This document shows positions 53,975-63,958 of a stretch of 64,000 bases of DNA, one piece after another. Each line of letters starts with the position of its first letter. Within the stretch, counting starts at the first letter, position 1. A program made the position numbers and the translations under genes. The DNA lies in contig NZ_CP042910.1 in NCBI RefSeq assembly GCF_008298035.1, positions 6,324,001-6,388,000 of the forward strand, given 5' to 3'. The notes under the pieces were generated by a model. The model did no database searches. It was not told the DNA's origin and worked only from the letters and a program-made list of their open reading frames with translations. The stretch is from Gimesia maris (GTDB taxonomy: Bacteria; Planctomycetota; Planctomycetia; Planctomycetales; Planctomycetaceae).

Positions 53975-54465
53975 ATGAATGACATTGCTCTTATTGAATC
54001 AAATGAAACATCACATTCATCTGAAAATGTTGGCAGACACTCATTCCTGAAAGTCGTCGTCTTCTACCTGATTCTTCTGCTTCTCGTGTTCTCCCACTGT
54101 CTGTCTTATCCCCTGCTGGACTGGGATGATGAGATGCATCTCACGCAGAACCCTTACCTGAATCCCGATTCACCTGGCAACCTGGGAACCACGCTGCAAA
54201 TACAGGGTCAACATATTCAAGCGACCCCCTGCTTCAAAACCGCTATTAAATATGATGACGATTTTGCCCCGCTTACTACAACCTGGCAGAATCATTACAA
54301 CAACTGCAACAATCTACCGCAGCTCTATCTGCGTTGAATACGAAAAGAAACTGGTCCCCGCAGGATCGGAGCCGGCATAAGATATCCAAAATCGAATTGA
54401 TTTGTATCAAAAACAATAGAATCCTTATGATGACAAAAGATATAATCAAAGGCTCACCCTTCTGA
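53975..54465 (+). pseudogene. Decayed TMTC-like membrane/TPR protein gene (internal deletion plus frameshift)
   Basis: The start (MNDIALIESNE) leads to one TM helix and SYPLLDWDDEMHLTQNPYLNP, which matches the first TM and acidic loop of TMTC-like proteins. It then jumps directly to TPR sequence (LGTTLQIQGQHIQATPCFKTAIKYDDDFAP), so several hundred residues in between are missing. Near 54270 the frame breaks: restoring one base (GCCCCG-G-CT) gives FAPAYYNLAESLQQLQQ, a normal TPR continuation, which runs to the stop at 54463-54465. Both lesions argue for a relic. An intact relative of this architecture is at 43756. Confidence 0.7.
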
Positions 54466-54492
54466 AACCTTTTCCGTCAGATCGAAACTCCC

Positions 54493-55692
54493 TTGAACCA
54501 GTCTTCCGATAATACATCCAGTCAGAACACAACCGAGAACACAGGGCGCAGCAGGAACAAGACCATTCTGTTTCGTTTCGCCGCTCTGGGAGTAGGGCTG
54601 CTGCTCAGCCTGATTGTCGTTGAAACAGTCGTACGTATCTTCCATGTCGAACCTCCCCGACTGATTTCCAAGCGACAACTGACTGAACTCACCGAACTGA
54701 CAAATCAGAATCCGATCACCTACTATCAATGCTATCCCGACAATCCTCACGAAGAGTTCTCTCCCCTGCCCGATACTACACAGGGCAAATGGGAGCTACT
54801 GACTTATACAATGAATCCCCAACCTCTGCCCCTGGATCGTTTGAATGAAACCCCCTGGTGTGTGAAATACATGCATTCAACCAAGGGAATCAGGGACCGC
54901 GAATATCCGGACGAGGCTCCTGAAGGAGTAATGCGGATTGCCTGCGTGGGAGACTCGTTTGTCTTCGGCGAAGGCGTTCCCATTGAAAAAACCATCTCCC
55001 GTCAACTGGAAGCCCAACTGGGGAAAAACTATGAAGTCATCAACGGTGGTCAGGTTGGTGCAAACACCATGGATGAACTGCAGATCCTGGCAGCCATCGC
55101 GCAGGGAGCGGACTGCCATCGGGCGATCTTTGTCTTTATTCCGAACGACATTCCATTACACCCGCGACTCGCGGACCGTCAGAAGTACATCAACGACCTG
55201 GTCCAGATCCGCGATCAATACCTCGACGATTACAAAAAGAACAGCTGGCATGGAGGCAATCTGAAGTCCGTTGCCCTGCTGACCGCTCCCTTCGAAATGG
55301 ACAAAATTAAAAGAGAAACCGTGCAGTGGTATCTCGACTCGTATAACCCTGAATTCAACAGAGAAAACCTGCGAGTTTTCAAAGAGACCATTCAGATAAT
55401 ACCTAAGATCCCGGGCTGCCGCTCCGTATTCGTCATCTATCCCCTGATGGAAGGTTTTGAATCGGAGTACCCTTTGAAACCGATTCATACCCAGGTCGCG
55501 GCGCTGGCAGAACAGGCAGGCTTACCCGTGCTGGACCTGACCACCGCTTTTGCAGGACAGAAGACTTCAGATCTATGGGTGCATGCCACAGACCATCACC
55601 CCAACGGTAAAGCCAATGCGATCGCGAGTAAGGCCATCATCGAATGGCTGAAAAAGGATGTCCCCTGGTTTCTTGAACCAGACCAGCCGTAA
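54493..55692 (+). CDS. Membrane-anchored SGNH/GDSL-type hydrolase
   Basis: 399 residues from a TTG at 54493, the only plausible start after an in-frame stop at 54463; no good ribosome-binding site. TM anchor at about 25-46. Residues 147-160 IACVGDSFVFGEG hold the catalytic Ser155 (GDS). INGGQVGANT and FIPNDIPLH are the oxyanion blocks (G and N), and HATDHHPNGKANAI is the D-x-x-H block. It is an O-acyl esterase or acyltransferase-like enzyme facing outward. SGNH hydrolases are often found near carbamoyltransferase/SxtJ/DUF5989 groups, so it may modify the same glycan, though here it is on the opposite strand. Confidence 0.85.
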   Translation: MNQSSDNTSSQNTTENTGRSRNKTILFRFAALGVGLLLSLIVVETVVRIFHVEPPRLISKRQLTELTELTNQNPITYYQCYPDNPHEEFSPLPDTTQGKWELLTYTMNPQPLPLDRLNETPWCVKYMHSTKGIRDREYPDEAPEGVMRIACVGDSFVFGEGVPIEKTISRQLEAQLGKNYEVINGGQVGANTMDELQILAAIAQGADCHRAIFVFIPNDIPLHPRLADRQKYINDLVQIRDQYLDDYKKNSWHGGNLKSVALLTAPFEMDKIKRETVQWYLDSYNPEFNRENLRVFKETIQIIPKIPGCRSVFVIYPLMEGFESEYPLKPIHTQVAALAEQAGLPVLDLTTAFAGQKTSDLWVHATDHHPNGKANAIASKAIIEWLKKDVPWFLEPDQP

Positions 55693-55802
55693 GAGACAAA
55701 ATCAAATTCCGGTTTTCAACTGGAGAGCAGTTTTACTCTCAAATAAACCAGTACAAGACAAAAACACTTCCTGTTAAATATTTGATACAACAAGGTAGAG
55801 CG

Positions 55803-56660
55803 ATGCGACTGAGAGAAATTCGATTCCGCATGATAATCGTCACGTTAATACTGACATCGATGCAGGTCGCTCGGGCTGAGGAAACCAAAGTTCGTTATAA
55901 AACGCTGAACGATATCCCGTATTATACGGCTGAGGAATCACAGCAGAACGAATACATGCAGGAACGCTGCAATCTGGATTTATACTATCCCACAAAGTTG
56001 AAAGGATTTCCCACGGTCGTCTGGTTTCATGGCGGGGGTTTGAAAGGGGGCAGTAAATCGATTCCGAAAGAACTGCAGAACCAGGGTCTGGCGATTGTTG
56101 CCGTCAATTACCGTCTGTTTCCTAAAGCCAAAAAACCGGCCTACCTCGAAGATGCGGCGGCTGCCGTGGCCTGGACGTTTCAGCATATCAGCGAATATGG
56201 CGGTGATCCCGAATTGATTTTTGTCGCCGGCCATTCCGCAGGCGGCTACCTGACCAGTATGCTGGGACTGGATAAACGCTGGCTCGCTGCGCATGACATC
56301 GATGCAAATCGCATTGCCGGACTGATCCCCTACAGTGGTCACTGCATCACACACATGACTGTTCGCGAAGAAAAGGGAATCGAACGCGATCAACCTATCA
56401 TCGATAATATGGCGCCCCTGTTTCACGCCCGCAAAGATGCGCCCCCGATCCTGCTGATTACCGGTGACAGGGAACTGGAATTTCCCACACGCTACGAAGA
56501 AAACGCTTACATGCATCGCCTGCTACAGGTGGTCAAGCATCCGCAGGCGCAGCTGTTTGAACTGGACGGTTTCACCCACGGCACCATGGCCAGGCCAGGA
56601 CATTTCCTGCTGTTGGAAGAAGTCAAACGCGTTATCAAAGCGAAAAAACAAGCCGACTGA
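55803..56660 (+). CDS. Exported alpha/beta hydrolase (BD-FAE/carboxylesterase-like)
   Basis: 285 residues from the ATG at 55803 (AAGG 7 nt upstream; an in-frame TTG at 55782 is less likely). A signal peptide (about 1-25, VARA), then the oxyanion motif VVWFHGGGLKGGS, nucleophile elbow VAGHSAGGYLTSM, an acid in LLITGDRELEF and the catalytic His in DGFTHGTM: a complete esterase/lipase HSL-type triad. It probably cleaves small esters (acetylated sugars or feruloyl/acyl groups) in the periplasm. Convergent with the P-ATPase gene, 9 bp between stops. Confidence 0.88.
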   Translation: MRLREIRFRMIIVTLILTSMQVARAEETKVRYKTLNDIPYYTAEESQQNEYMQERCNLDLYYPTKLKGFPTVVWFHGGGLKGGSKSIPKELQNQGLAIVAVNYRLFPKAKKPAYLEDAAAAVAWTFQHISEYGGDPELIFVAGHSAGGYLTSMLGLDKRWLAAHDIDANRIAGLIPYSGHCITHMTVREEKGIERDQPIIDNMAPLFHARKDAPPILLITGDRELEFPTRYEENAYMHRLLQVVKHPQAQLFELDGFTHGTMARPGHFLLLEEVKRVIKAKKQAD

Positions 56661-56669
56661 TACAAGCCA

Positions 56670-59024
56670 TCAGGATTGTGAACGCAGCCTGAGTGCATTG
56701 GCAATCACAGAGATTGAACTGAAACTCATGGCTGCTGCAGCAATCATCGGGCTTAACAACGCATGCATTCCCAGGAAGGGGACCAGAATGCCTGCAGCAA
56801 TCGGAATACCCAGCGCATTATAACCGAACGCAAACAGCAAATTCTGGTGGATATTTTTCATGACCAGTCGACTGAGATCGATGGCATCGACGACTCCACG
56901 CAGATCCCCTTTGACCAGCGTGACTTCGGCACTTTCAATGGCGACATCGGTACCGGTTCCCATGGCGATGCCCACGTCGGCTTCCGCCAGGGCTGGCGCG
57001 TCGTTGATGCCGTCTCCCGCCATCGCCACTTTGTGACCTGCATTTCGCAGCGCTTTGATTTTTTCGTATTTGTCCTGCGGCTTCACTCCTGCTTCCACAT
57101 CATCAATGTTGAGTGACTTCGCGACTGCGCGGGCCGTTTTTTCATTATCGCCCGTCATCATCACAATCGAGAGGCCCAGTTCATGCAACTTCTGAATTGC
57201 CTGTGCCGTCGTTGCTTTGATGGGATCAGATACCGAGAGGAAACCCGCAAACTCATTGGCTATGGCGACAAATATTACGCCCTGCCCCTCTTCCCGGAGC
57301 CGGTCTGCCCGCGAATTCAGTTCGTCTTTGATGTGAATTGACTGATCCTGCAAAAAGGAAGCACTGCCAACCAGCACCGCTTTGCCATTTACAGTGCCTT
57401 TCACCCCTGCACCGGTAACGGAGTCAAAGTCACTGACTTCACTCAGTTTCAACTCACGTTCTTTCGCAGCAACGACGACTGCCTGTGAGAGAGGATGTTC
57501 GCTGTGCTGTTCGACGGAAGCGGCAATCTGCAGCAGATCTGCTTCGCTATAATCTGCAGCAGGCGCACATTCTGTCAGTCGAGGCTGACCTTCGGTGAGC
57601 GTGCCTGTTTTATCGACCACCAGCGTATCTACTTTCTGCAGGGTTTCGAGTACTTCGGCGTTTTTAATCAGGATCCCGTGCTTTGCTCCGCGTCCCACTC
57701 CTACCATGATCGACATGGGAGTCGCCAGCCCCAGCGCACAGGGACAGGCGATGATTAAAACAGCCACCGCATTGATCAGAGCATACGCGAAGCGGGGTTC
57801 TGGACCCAGCCAGCTCCAGAGGATGAAGGTCAGTACGGAAGCAGCCAGCACAGCAGGCACAAAGTAAGAAGCAATCGTATCCACCACCCGTTGAATCGGT
57901 GCACGACTGCGCTGGGCGCTGGATACCATCTGAATAATCTGTGACAGCAGTGTTTCGCCTCCGACTTTTTCGGCTTTCATCAGGAATGAACCAGTCTGAT
58001 TCACGGTCCCTCCAATAACGTCATCCCCCTGCTCTTTGGTGACAGGAACCGATTCGCCGGTAATCATCGATTCATCAATCAGGCTTTTTCCTTCCTGAAC
58101 TACGCCATCCACGGGCACTTTTTCGCCGGGTCGCACACGCAGCAGATTTCCGGTCTGTACTTCTTCCAGCGCGATCTCCCGCTCTGCGCCATCTACAACC
58201 AGACGGGCGGTCGGCGGAGCAAGCGAAAGCAGTTCCTGAATTGCGCTGTTGGTCCGTTTGCGCGCTCTCAGTTCCAGCATCTGGCCCAGTAGGACCAGTA
58301 CTGTGATCACTACGGTCGCTTCGAAATACAGCTCAACCGTTCCTTGATGTTGAAAAGAAGCAGGAAAGATCCCGGGAGCCAGCAACGCGATCAGACTGTA
58401 AATGTAGGCGGTACCTGTACCGATCCCGATCAGCGTGAACATGTTCAGATTCATGCTGATGACCGAACGGTAGGCACGTTCAAACAAAGGCCAGCCAGCC
58501 CAGAACATGACCGGAGTACTGAGCAGGAACTGAATCCAGCCGGATATTTCCGGTGAGATCCAGTGATGAACCGGAATCCCCGTCATGGGCAGCATCGCCA
58601 GCAGGAACACCGGCAATCCCAGAATCAGCCCGCCCCAGAAACGACGGGACATCCGCTCATATTCGGCAGCTTCTTCCGGCGATTCCTCTTTCTGAGGCAT
58701 CAGCGGTTCCAGATCCATACCACAGATCGGACAGCTGCCAGGGCCCACCTGTTCGATTTCCGGATGCATGGGGCAGGAATAGATTGTGCCGGCAGGTACA
58801 TCCCGGGGTTCCTGTTTGTGAGACTGATGCTGTCCGTGGTGATCATGCTGCTGATCATGTTGACAGCAGCTATGCTTTTTCTCTGGCTCAGGCTCTACAT
58901 GCTGGGCAACAAACTTGTCGCGACACCCCTGGCTGCAGAAATACCAGTCTTGACCATCGACGGTTTCGTGCAACGCAGTAGACTCGTCGACTTCCATGTG
59001 GCAGATCGGATCAGTGGCAGTCAT
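56670..59024 (-). CDS. Copper-type heavy-metal P1B-ATPase with YHS and HMBD N-terminal domains
   Basis: 784 residues. Residues 1-45 are a YHS metal-binding domain ([11 protein letters not shown] ... [11 protein letters not shown]). About 46-76 is a His-rich linker. About 78-108 is the heavy-metal-binding domain [24 protein letters not shown]. The P1B core follows: TM helices with [13 protein letters not shown] (CPC, about 426), phosphorylation DKTGTLTEG (about 470), HP motif in [11 protein letters not shown], and [20 protein letters not shown]. It exports Cu(I) or a similar ion from the cytoplasm. Family assignment is firm; copper is inferred from CPC and the N-terminal domains. Confidence 0.96.
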   Translation of the reverse strand: MTATDPICHMEVDESTALHETVDGQDWYFCSQGCRDKFVAQHVEPEPEKKHSCCQHDQQHDHHGQHQSHKQEPRDVPAGTIYSCPMHPEIEQVGPGSCPICGMDLEPLMPQKEESPEEAAEYERMSRRFWGGLILGLPVFLLAMLPMTGIPVHHWISPEISGWIQFLLSTPVMFWAGWPLFERAYRSVISMNLNMFTLIGIGTGTAYIYSLIALLAPGIFPASFQHQGTVELYFEATVVITVLVLLGQMLELRARKRTNSAIQELLSLAPPTARLVVDGAEREIALEEVQTGNLLRVRPGEKVPVDGVVQEGKSLIDESMITGESVPVTKEQGDDVIGGTVNQTGSFLMKAEKVGGETLLSQIIQMVSSAQRSRAPIQRVVDTIASYFVPAVLAASVLTFILWSWLGPEPRFAYALINAVAVLIIACPCALGLATPMSIMVGVGRGAKHGILIKNAEVLETLQKVDTLVVDKTGTLTEGQPRLTECAPAADYSEADLLQIAASVEQHSEHPLSQAVVVAAKERELKLSEVSDFDSVTGAGVKGTVNGKAVLVGSASFLQDQSIHIKDELNSRADRLREEGQGVIFVAIANEFAGFLSVSDPIKATTAQAIQKLHELGLSIVMMTGDNEKTARAVAKSLNIDDVEAGVKPQDKYEKIKALRNAGHKVAMAGDGINDAPALAEADVGIAMGTGTDVAIESAEVTLVKGDLRGVVDAIDLSRLVMKNIHQNLLFAFGYNALGIPIAAGILVPFLGMHALLSPMIAAAAMSFSSISVIANALRLRSQS

Positions 59025-59051
59025 GAAGTACTTTTCTGTTAGAGTTTCAAA

Positions 59052-59324
59052 TTAATGATTGAGTTTTGCCTGTTCCTTCTCAATCATTTTTTCTTTCAGG
59101 CTCGTCGTGCTGGAAGGGCCGAATACCTTGATGGCGTGAAACACAATACCGATCCCCCAGCCACACAGAGGCCAGATGAACCAGTATTTGTCGGGAGACC
59201 GCGTCAGATTTAACGCGATCAGACCGGCATTGACTACTACGTAAACACCACTATGAATCACAAATCCCATTTTCTTTTCGACCCGCTCTTTTGCCAGATC
59301 GTAATTTTTCTCAGTCTTTGCCAT
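59052..59324 (-). CDS. Small 2TM-domain membrane protein
   Basis: 90 residues from the ATG at 59324 (AGGAG 8 nt upstream). It has a charged N-terminus (YDLAKERVEKKMGF), then two TM helices (FVIHSGVYVVVNAGLIALNL; FIWPLCGWGIGIVFHAI) and a charged C-terminus: the 2TM domain pattern, in which the H-x-x-x-Y/N features of the first helix are kept. Function unknown. It lies just upstream of the P-ATPase in the same direction and may be co-transcribed. Confidence 0.82.
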   Translation of the reverse strand: MAKTEKNYDLAKERVEKKMGFVIHSGVYVVVNAGLIALNLTRSPDKYWFIWPLCGWGIGIVFHAIKVFGPSSTTSLKEKMIEKEQAKLNH

Positions 59325-59525
59325 TACGGTTTCTCCTGTCTCAGATTTTATACCGCAGAACATATTAAAAAAACAGCTTGATTTTAAACCGTCTGCCTGA
59401 GAAAAGAATCGCAATTGCTATGCCAGTCTGGCATGAGCACCCCACATTGTCTGTAAGTCGCTGAAAATTCGGTATTATGGCTAACGCACGAGGCACAGAT
59501 CTGAATTTCTATGGATTAATTGATG

Positions 59526-59568
59526 AAAAAAAAGGTTGCTGCCCCTTCAGATTGAGAGATCAGCAACC
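59526..59568 (-). terminator. Intrinsic terminator of the thioredoxin-NHL gene
   Basis: Stem CAGCAACC / GGTTGCTG (8 bp, written on either strand) with a 19 nt loop and a run of eight T on the minus strand directly after it. 28 bp beyond the stop codon. Confidence 0.9.
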
Positions 59569-59595
59569 GTTTGAATCAGATTATTTCTATTTTAA

Positions 59596-61647
59596 TTACT
59601 CTTTAGAAAGATCCAGAGAGAGGGAGATACTCTCGCTTTTGGCACCTTTGTCAGCCTGCAGAGGAATGTTCCATTGTGCAGAATGCTGTTTACATAAGCC
59701 CCCCACTCCATCGCGGCAGTAACCAAACCGTAGATTCAAAGTATATTTGCCCGACAACTGCTTCATGGCGGGTAACTGCAGGACCAGTTGATCCCCTTCC
59801 ACGGCCCCTTTTCCCCGTGCCAGTATCACCTCGGGGTTTTCGGCTGACTTGAAGGTAAACTTCACAGGTGCCAACGGAGAAAGCTTATAGTCTGTCGGCA
59901 ACTGGGGAGAGACTTTGATTTTGAGAGCAGCGCCGGGAACCACTTTCTGCGGAGGGGCATTCAATGCTTTATCTGCGGCAGCGGTAAAACTGTCATCAAC
60001 GGTTTTCGGCAGGCTGGGAGGAGCTAAACCTGCGATTTTGAATTCACTGACTTTGTGATCGTCCAGATTCACAACACAAATCCGCTGATTGTTGGTATCA
60101 GCCACAAACAGGCGATTGCCCACCTTTGCCAGGCCAGATGGTTCAGAGAACTCAACCGGGTTCAGGCTGTTGCCATCCTTGCCGGTTCCCAGAAACGTTT
60201 TGACTTCGTTTGTCTTGAGATCGATGGTTTTCAGTTTATGATTATAAGTGTCAGCGACATACAGCCGCCCGTTATCATAAAGCACGCCCAGCGGATGCTG
60301 CAGTCGGGCCGCTTCACCGATCCCATCCTTGTCGCCGAATTCGAACAGTGAGCGTCCGCGTTCGAGATCAGAAGTTCCTGCAACAGTGCTCACGGTTTTG
60401 TTCTTCGTATCCACTTTGCGAACAGCAGAGCCTTCACTGTCAACGACGTAGAAAACGTCTCCATCCACGGCAATCCCTGACGTCTGCGCAAACGCAGACG
60501 TTTCCAGTGGCCCGTTGGTAATATCTTCCCGTCCGGAGCCGGCATAGACGCCGATTTCATCGGAACCGAGTTTATGAGACCAGATCTGATGCGGTCCCGC
60601 CATGCAGATATAGAGCACATCATCGATTGCCGCCAGCGCCCAGGGACTGTTGAGGGCCGCTTCTTTCAGTTTCCCTCCTGCAGAACGAAAACGCGCCTGT
60701 TCCCCGGTACCAGCCAGCGTACTGACCTGTTTTTTATCGAGATCAACAGTTCGAATTGAATGATTTTCCGTATCCGCCACATACAGTGTATTTCCCACCA
60801 GGGCCATCCCCTGCGGATGATCAAAGGAGGCGGTTTTGTAGTCGCCGTCTTTGTTCCCAATCTGACCTGAGCCTATGACGTCGATCAGCTTTCCATCCAG
60901 CGAAGCAATCACGATCCGGTTATGGTTGCTGTCGGAAATGAACAATCGCTGCTGAGCGGGATCAGCGAGCAGTTTGCCCGGAAATTTGAGTGGGGTTTGT
61001 TTTAATTTGGCCGACTCCAGTTCAAAATGCACGGGAGTCTCATCGAGTGTCCCTTTGGCGCGATGATAGGCGATCACCTTTTCCAGAACTTTATCCAGCA
61101 GTTCCCGATTCCCTTCACCTGACAGATGGCCGCAGTAATTTCCTTCCGGGTCAATCAAGACCATGGACGGCCAGGCACGCACACCAAACTTCCGCCAGAC
61201 GGTCATGTTGGCGTCATTGATAACCGGATGTTTGATTTCATAACGCTGAATGGCACGTCGGATATTATCGGTCTCTTTTTCATTATCAAATTTGGCAGAA
61301 TGGCAGCCGATGACCACCAGTTCGTTGGGATACTTCTTTTCCAGGTATGCCAGGTCCGGCAGCACATGCATGCAGTTAATACAGCAATACGTCCAGAAAT
61401 CGATGAGAACGACTTTGCCCCGCAGATCTTTCAGCGTGATTTCCCCCGAAGTGTTCAACCACTCGACGCCACCATCAATGCTGGGAGCCTTGGGACGATC
61501 TGGAAAGGGATTTTGAATTTCGGCATCTGCTGCAGAAGCGGGAGTTTTTTCATCAGCATCAGCAGACGAAAAACTGCCGGCACACAACAGAGCGAAAAGT
61601 GCAACGGTGCAGGGGATTAGATTCAGAAAAGCTGGCTTTCCTGGCAT
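59596..61647 (-). CDS. Exported thioredoxin-like / NHL-repeat fusion protein (NHLRC2-like)
   Basis: 683 residues. Signal peptide (about 1-30). Thioredoxin-fold domain (about 65-215) with redox motif WTYCCINC (Cys89, Cys92) and GVRAWPSMVLID (cis-Pro). Six-bladed NHL propeller (about 220-530; LFISDSNHNRIVIASLDG, LYVADTENHSIRTVDL, LYVADTYNHKLKTIDL, LFVADTNNQRICVVNL). C-terminal beta domain. The order matches animal NHLRC2 and its bacterial relatives. A periplasmic disulfide-handling role is inferred. GGAG lies 8 nt before the ATG. Confidence 0.92.
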   Translation of the reverse strand: MPGKPAFLNLIPCTVALFALLCAGSFSSADADEKTPASAADAEIQNPFPDRPKAPSIDGGVEWLNTSGEITLKDLRGKVVLIDFWTYCCINCMHVLPDLAYLEKKYPNELVVIGCHSAKFDNEKETDNIRRAIQRYEIKHPVINDANMTVWRKFGVRAWPSMVLIDPEGNYCGHLSGEGNRELLDKVLEKVIAYHRAKGTLDETPVHFELESAKLKQTPLKFPGKLLADPAQQRLFISDSNHNRIVIASLDGKLIDVIGSGQIGNKDGDYKTASFDHPQGMALVGNTLYVADTENHSIRTVDLDKKQVSTLAGTGEQARFRSAGGKLKEAALNSPWALAAIDDVLYICMAGPHQIWSHKLGSDEIGVYAGSGREDITNGPLETSAFAQTSGIAVDGDVFYVVDSEGSAVRKVDTKNKTVSTVAGTSDLERGRSLFEFGDKDGIGEAARLQHPLGVLYDNGRLYVADTYNHKLKTIDLKTNEVKTFLGTGKDGNSLNPVEFSEPSGLAKVGNRLFVADTNNQRICVVNLDDHKVSEFKIAGLAPPSLPKTVDDSFTAAADKALNAPPQKVVPGAALKIKVSPQLPTDYKLSPLAPVKFTFKSAENPEVILARGKGAVEGDQLVLQLPAMKQLSGKYTLNLRFGYCRDGVGGLCKQHSAQWNIPLQADKGAKSESISLSLDLSKE

Positions 61648-61847
61648 GCCTGATTCTCCATATTCTGGTTGGCAAACTGGGGCAGGTTCAATTTTGGATG
61701 CGGGTGCTGCGAAGTGAGCACACTTCTATTGTAAGCAGCCAGCGGCGGAGTGGAACAGTTCAACCTGATAATTTCACAGACGATTTCAGATTCATTAAAC
61801 ACCTCAAAATGAAATGATCTGTGAAACGGCAGTCTGACAGCTGAAGT

Positions 61848-63188
61848 TTACTCGTGACGCAGTGCTTCAATCGGGTCGAGGCGTGCCGCAGAAATCGCCG
61901 GGTAAATTCCAGAGATAATTCCGATCGTCACAGAAATTCCAAAGGCAACAGGCAGACTCCAGAATGCAATCTGGGGATGCAGATCAAAAAACATGCGGCC
62001 GACTTCCGACCCCGCTGAGTTCCCTTCCATCACAAAGTTCTGCACGAACCACTGGATCCCCAGAAAGGTGACGGGCGTCAGCAATCCAAACACCACTCCA
62101 ATCAATCCCCCCGAGCCGGCAAGCACAATGGTTTCCGTCAGGAACTGTTCGATGATGTCTCTTTGACGAGCGCCCAGCGCGCGTCGCACTCCGATTTCAC
62201 GTGTGCGCTCAGTCACGGTCGCCAGCATGATGTTCATAATCCCGATGCCACCCACCACCAGACTGATGGCGGCGATCGAACCCAGCACGACGTTAAAGAT
62301 CATTCGAATCTGTTCCGCCTGTTTTAACAGTTCCAAAGGCACAACTACTGCATAGTCTTTCGTGCGCGGATGTGACTGATCGAGTGTCTCTCGAATTGCC
62401 TGGGCGGTTGGCAGCACAGCATCTTTATGATTCACACGCAACGTGATCTGATTGAGTTCAATGTGTTCGGCTGTCATACTGCCAGCCTGATTTTTGATAT
62501 CCAGATCCCCTTCGCGCGCCTGCAGGGTTTTGATGGGAATATAGACGTCTTTGTTATAATCCTGACCGGAAAGACTGCCTCCAATGGCGGCAGATGCCGT
62601 CCTGTCTTTCGTCACGCCGACCACGGTATAAAACATGGGACCGATGCGAATGGATTTTCCGAGAGGATTTTCAAACTTAAACAGACTGTTGGCCACTTCG
62701 TTGGCAATCACGGTCACGTTCAACAACTTCTCTTGATCACTGCCAGTCAGAAACCGCCCTTGAGAGAGCTGCAGATGATTCATCTCCAGATAGTCGGCGG
62801 TGCACCCCACAACGCGAGCGTTCATGGCTTCTTTGAGATAACGGATTTCCCGATCCACTTCGCGAATCGGAGCCGCACTGGTAATGGTGGGTAGAGTTTG
62901 TGTCAGGATTTTATAATCGGAACGTAGCAGGCCATACTGCAGAACGCGGCTGCGTGTAGAAGACTGTGTGACTTCATGCGGCGGTTTGACACTGCGGACA
63001 ATCACGTTTGTGGCCCCCAGCTCGAGAACCTGCTTCTGTGCCTGGGCGCTGGCACCTTCACCAATTGCCAACATCGCAATCACGGAAAAAACACCAAACA
63101 CAATCCCCAGCATCGTCAGTCCGGACCTCAGCTTATGCAGCATTAAGCTTTTTAAAGCAAGCCGAACGATACGAATAATACGGGACAT
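61848..63188 (-). CDS. MacB-type ABC transporter permease (FtsX-like)
   Basis: 446 residues: an N-terminal TM helix ([20 protein letters not shown]), a large periplasmic MacB-PCD domain (about 50-290), and three C-terminal TM helices with the FtsX block [19 protein letters not shown]. Works with the ATPase at 63245 and probably a membrane-fusion adaptor encoded beyond the right edge. Such tripartite systems move substrates (lipoproteins, peptides, antibiotics) from periplasm outward by mechanotransmission. Separated from the ATPase gene by about 55 bp. Confidence 0.92.
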   Translation of the reverse strand: MSRIIRIVRLALKSLMLHKLRSGLTMLGIVFGVFSVIAMLAIGEGASAQAQKQVLELGATNVIVRSVKPPHEVTQSSTRSRVLQYGLLRSDYKILTQTLPTITSAAPIREVDREIRYLKEAMNARVVGCTADYLEMNHLQLSQGRFLTGSDQEKLLNVTVIANEVANSLFKFENPLGKSIRIGPMFYTVVGVTKDRTASAAIGGSLSGQDYNKDVYIPIKTLQAREGDLDIKNQAGSMTAEHIELNQITLRVNHKDAVLPTAQAIRETLDQSHPRTKDYAVVVPLELLKQAEQIRMIFNVVLGSIAAISLVVGGIGIMNIMLATVTERTREIGVRRALGARQRDIIEQFLTETIVLAGSGGLIGVVFGLLTPVTFLGIQWFVQNFVMEGNSAGSEVGRMFFDLHPQIAFWSLPVAFGISVTIGIISGIYPAISAARLDPIEALRHE

Positions 63189-63244
63189 GCGAAGTGCCTG
63201 AATGTAATACAGAATGAAAAGTAAACGGGCGACTGTCGGTCGCG

Positions 63245-63958
63245 TTAAGAGACAGGGAGGGACTGTTCTAGGATGGTTTCACTCTCAATGAGACCATCTT
63301 TCATCATAATCTGACGCTTGGTCTGTTTGGCGATCCCCGGTTCGTGGGTCACCATTATGATGGTACGCCCCTCCGCATTCAAATTATGGAGGATATCCAT
63401 GATTTCCGCTTCGGTAGCAGAATCCAGGTTACCCGTTGGTTCGTCTGCGAGGATAATTTGAGGGTCATTGACTAACGCGCGGGCAATGGACACCCGCTGT
63501 TGCTGCCCCCCGGACAACTGGAAAGGGCGGTGATCCATGCGATCACCGAGCCCGACCATGCGGGCCAGTTCCATGCACCATTCCCGCTCGACGCGTCCAA
63601 TCGCCGGGTAACCAGCCCGGTAGAGCAGGGGGACTTCAATGTTTTCCAGTACCGTGTATTGTGTGATCAGGTTGAACGACTGAAAGATAAATCCGATCAT
63701 GTCATTCCGCATCTCAGAGAGTTCATCATCATCCAGCGTAGAGACATCGCGGCCGCCGAGGATGTATTGGCCACTGGTGGGTCGATCGAGTGCCCCCAGC
63801 AGATTCAGCATGGTACTTTTACCACTTCCGGAGGAGCCCATAATGGCCACAAAGTCCCCTTCAGGGAAGTCCGTAGACACTCCCCGCAGCGCTTTGACGA
63901 CCACCGACCCCAGATCATAGAACTTGGTGAGATCGATCACTTGGGCAGCAAGCTTCAT
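63245..63958 (-). CDS. MacB/LolD-type ABC transporter ATP-binding protein
   Basis: 237 residues: Walker [11 protein letters not shown]-loop FIFQSFNLI, signature [15 protein letters not shown], Walker [12 protein letters not shown], and H-loop VTHEPGIA. Cytoplasmic ATPase that drives the permease encoded next. Its ATG overlaps the stop of the gene further right as ATGA, indicating translational coupling. Confidence 0.95.
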   Translation of the reverse strand: MKLAAQVIDLTKFYDLGSVVVKALRGVSTDFPEGDFVAIMGSSGSGKSTMLNLLGALDRPTSGQYILGGRDVSTLDDDELSEMRNDMIGFIFQSFNLITQYTVLENIEVPLLYRAGYPAIGRVEREWCMELARMVGLGDRMDHRPFQLSGGQQQRVSIARALVNDPQIILADEPTGNLDSATEAEIMDILHNLNAEGRTIIMVTHEPGIAKQTKRQIMMKDGLIESETILEQSLPVS

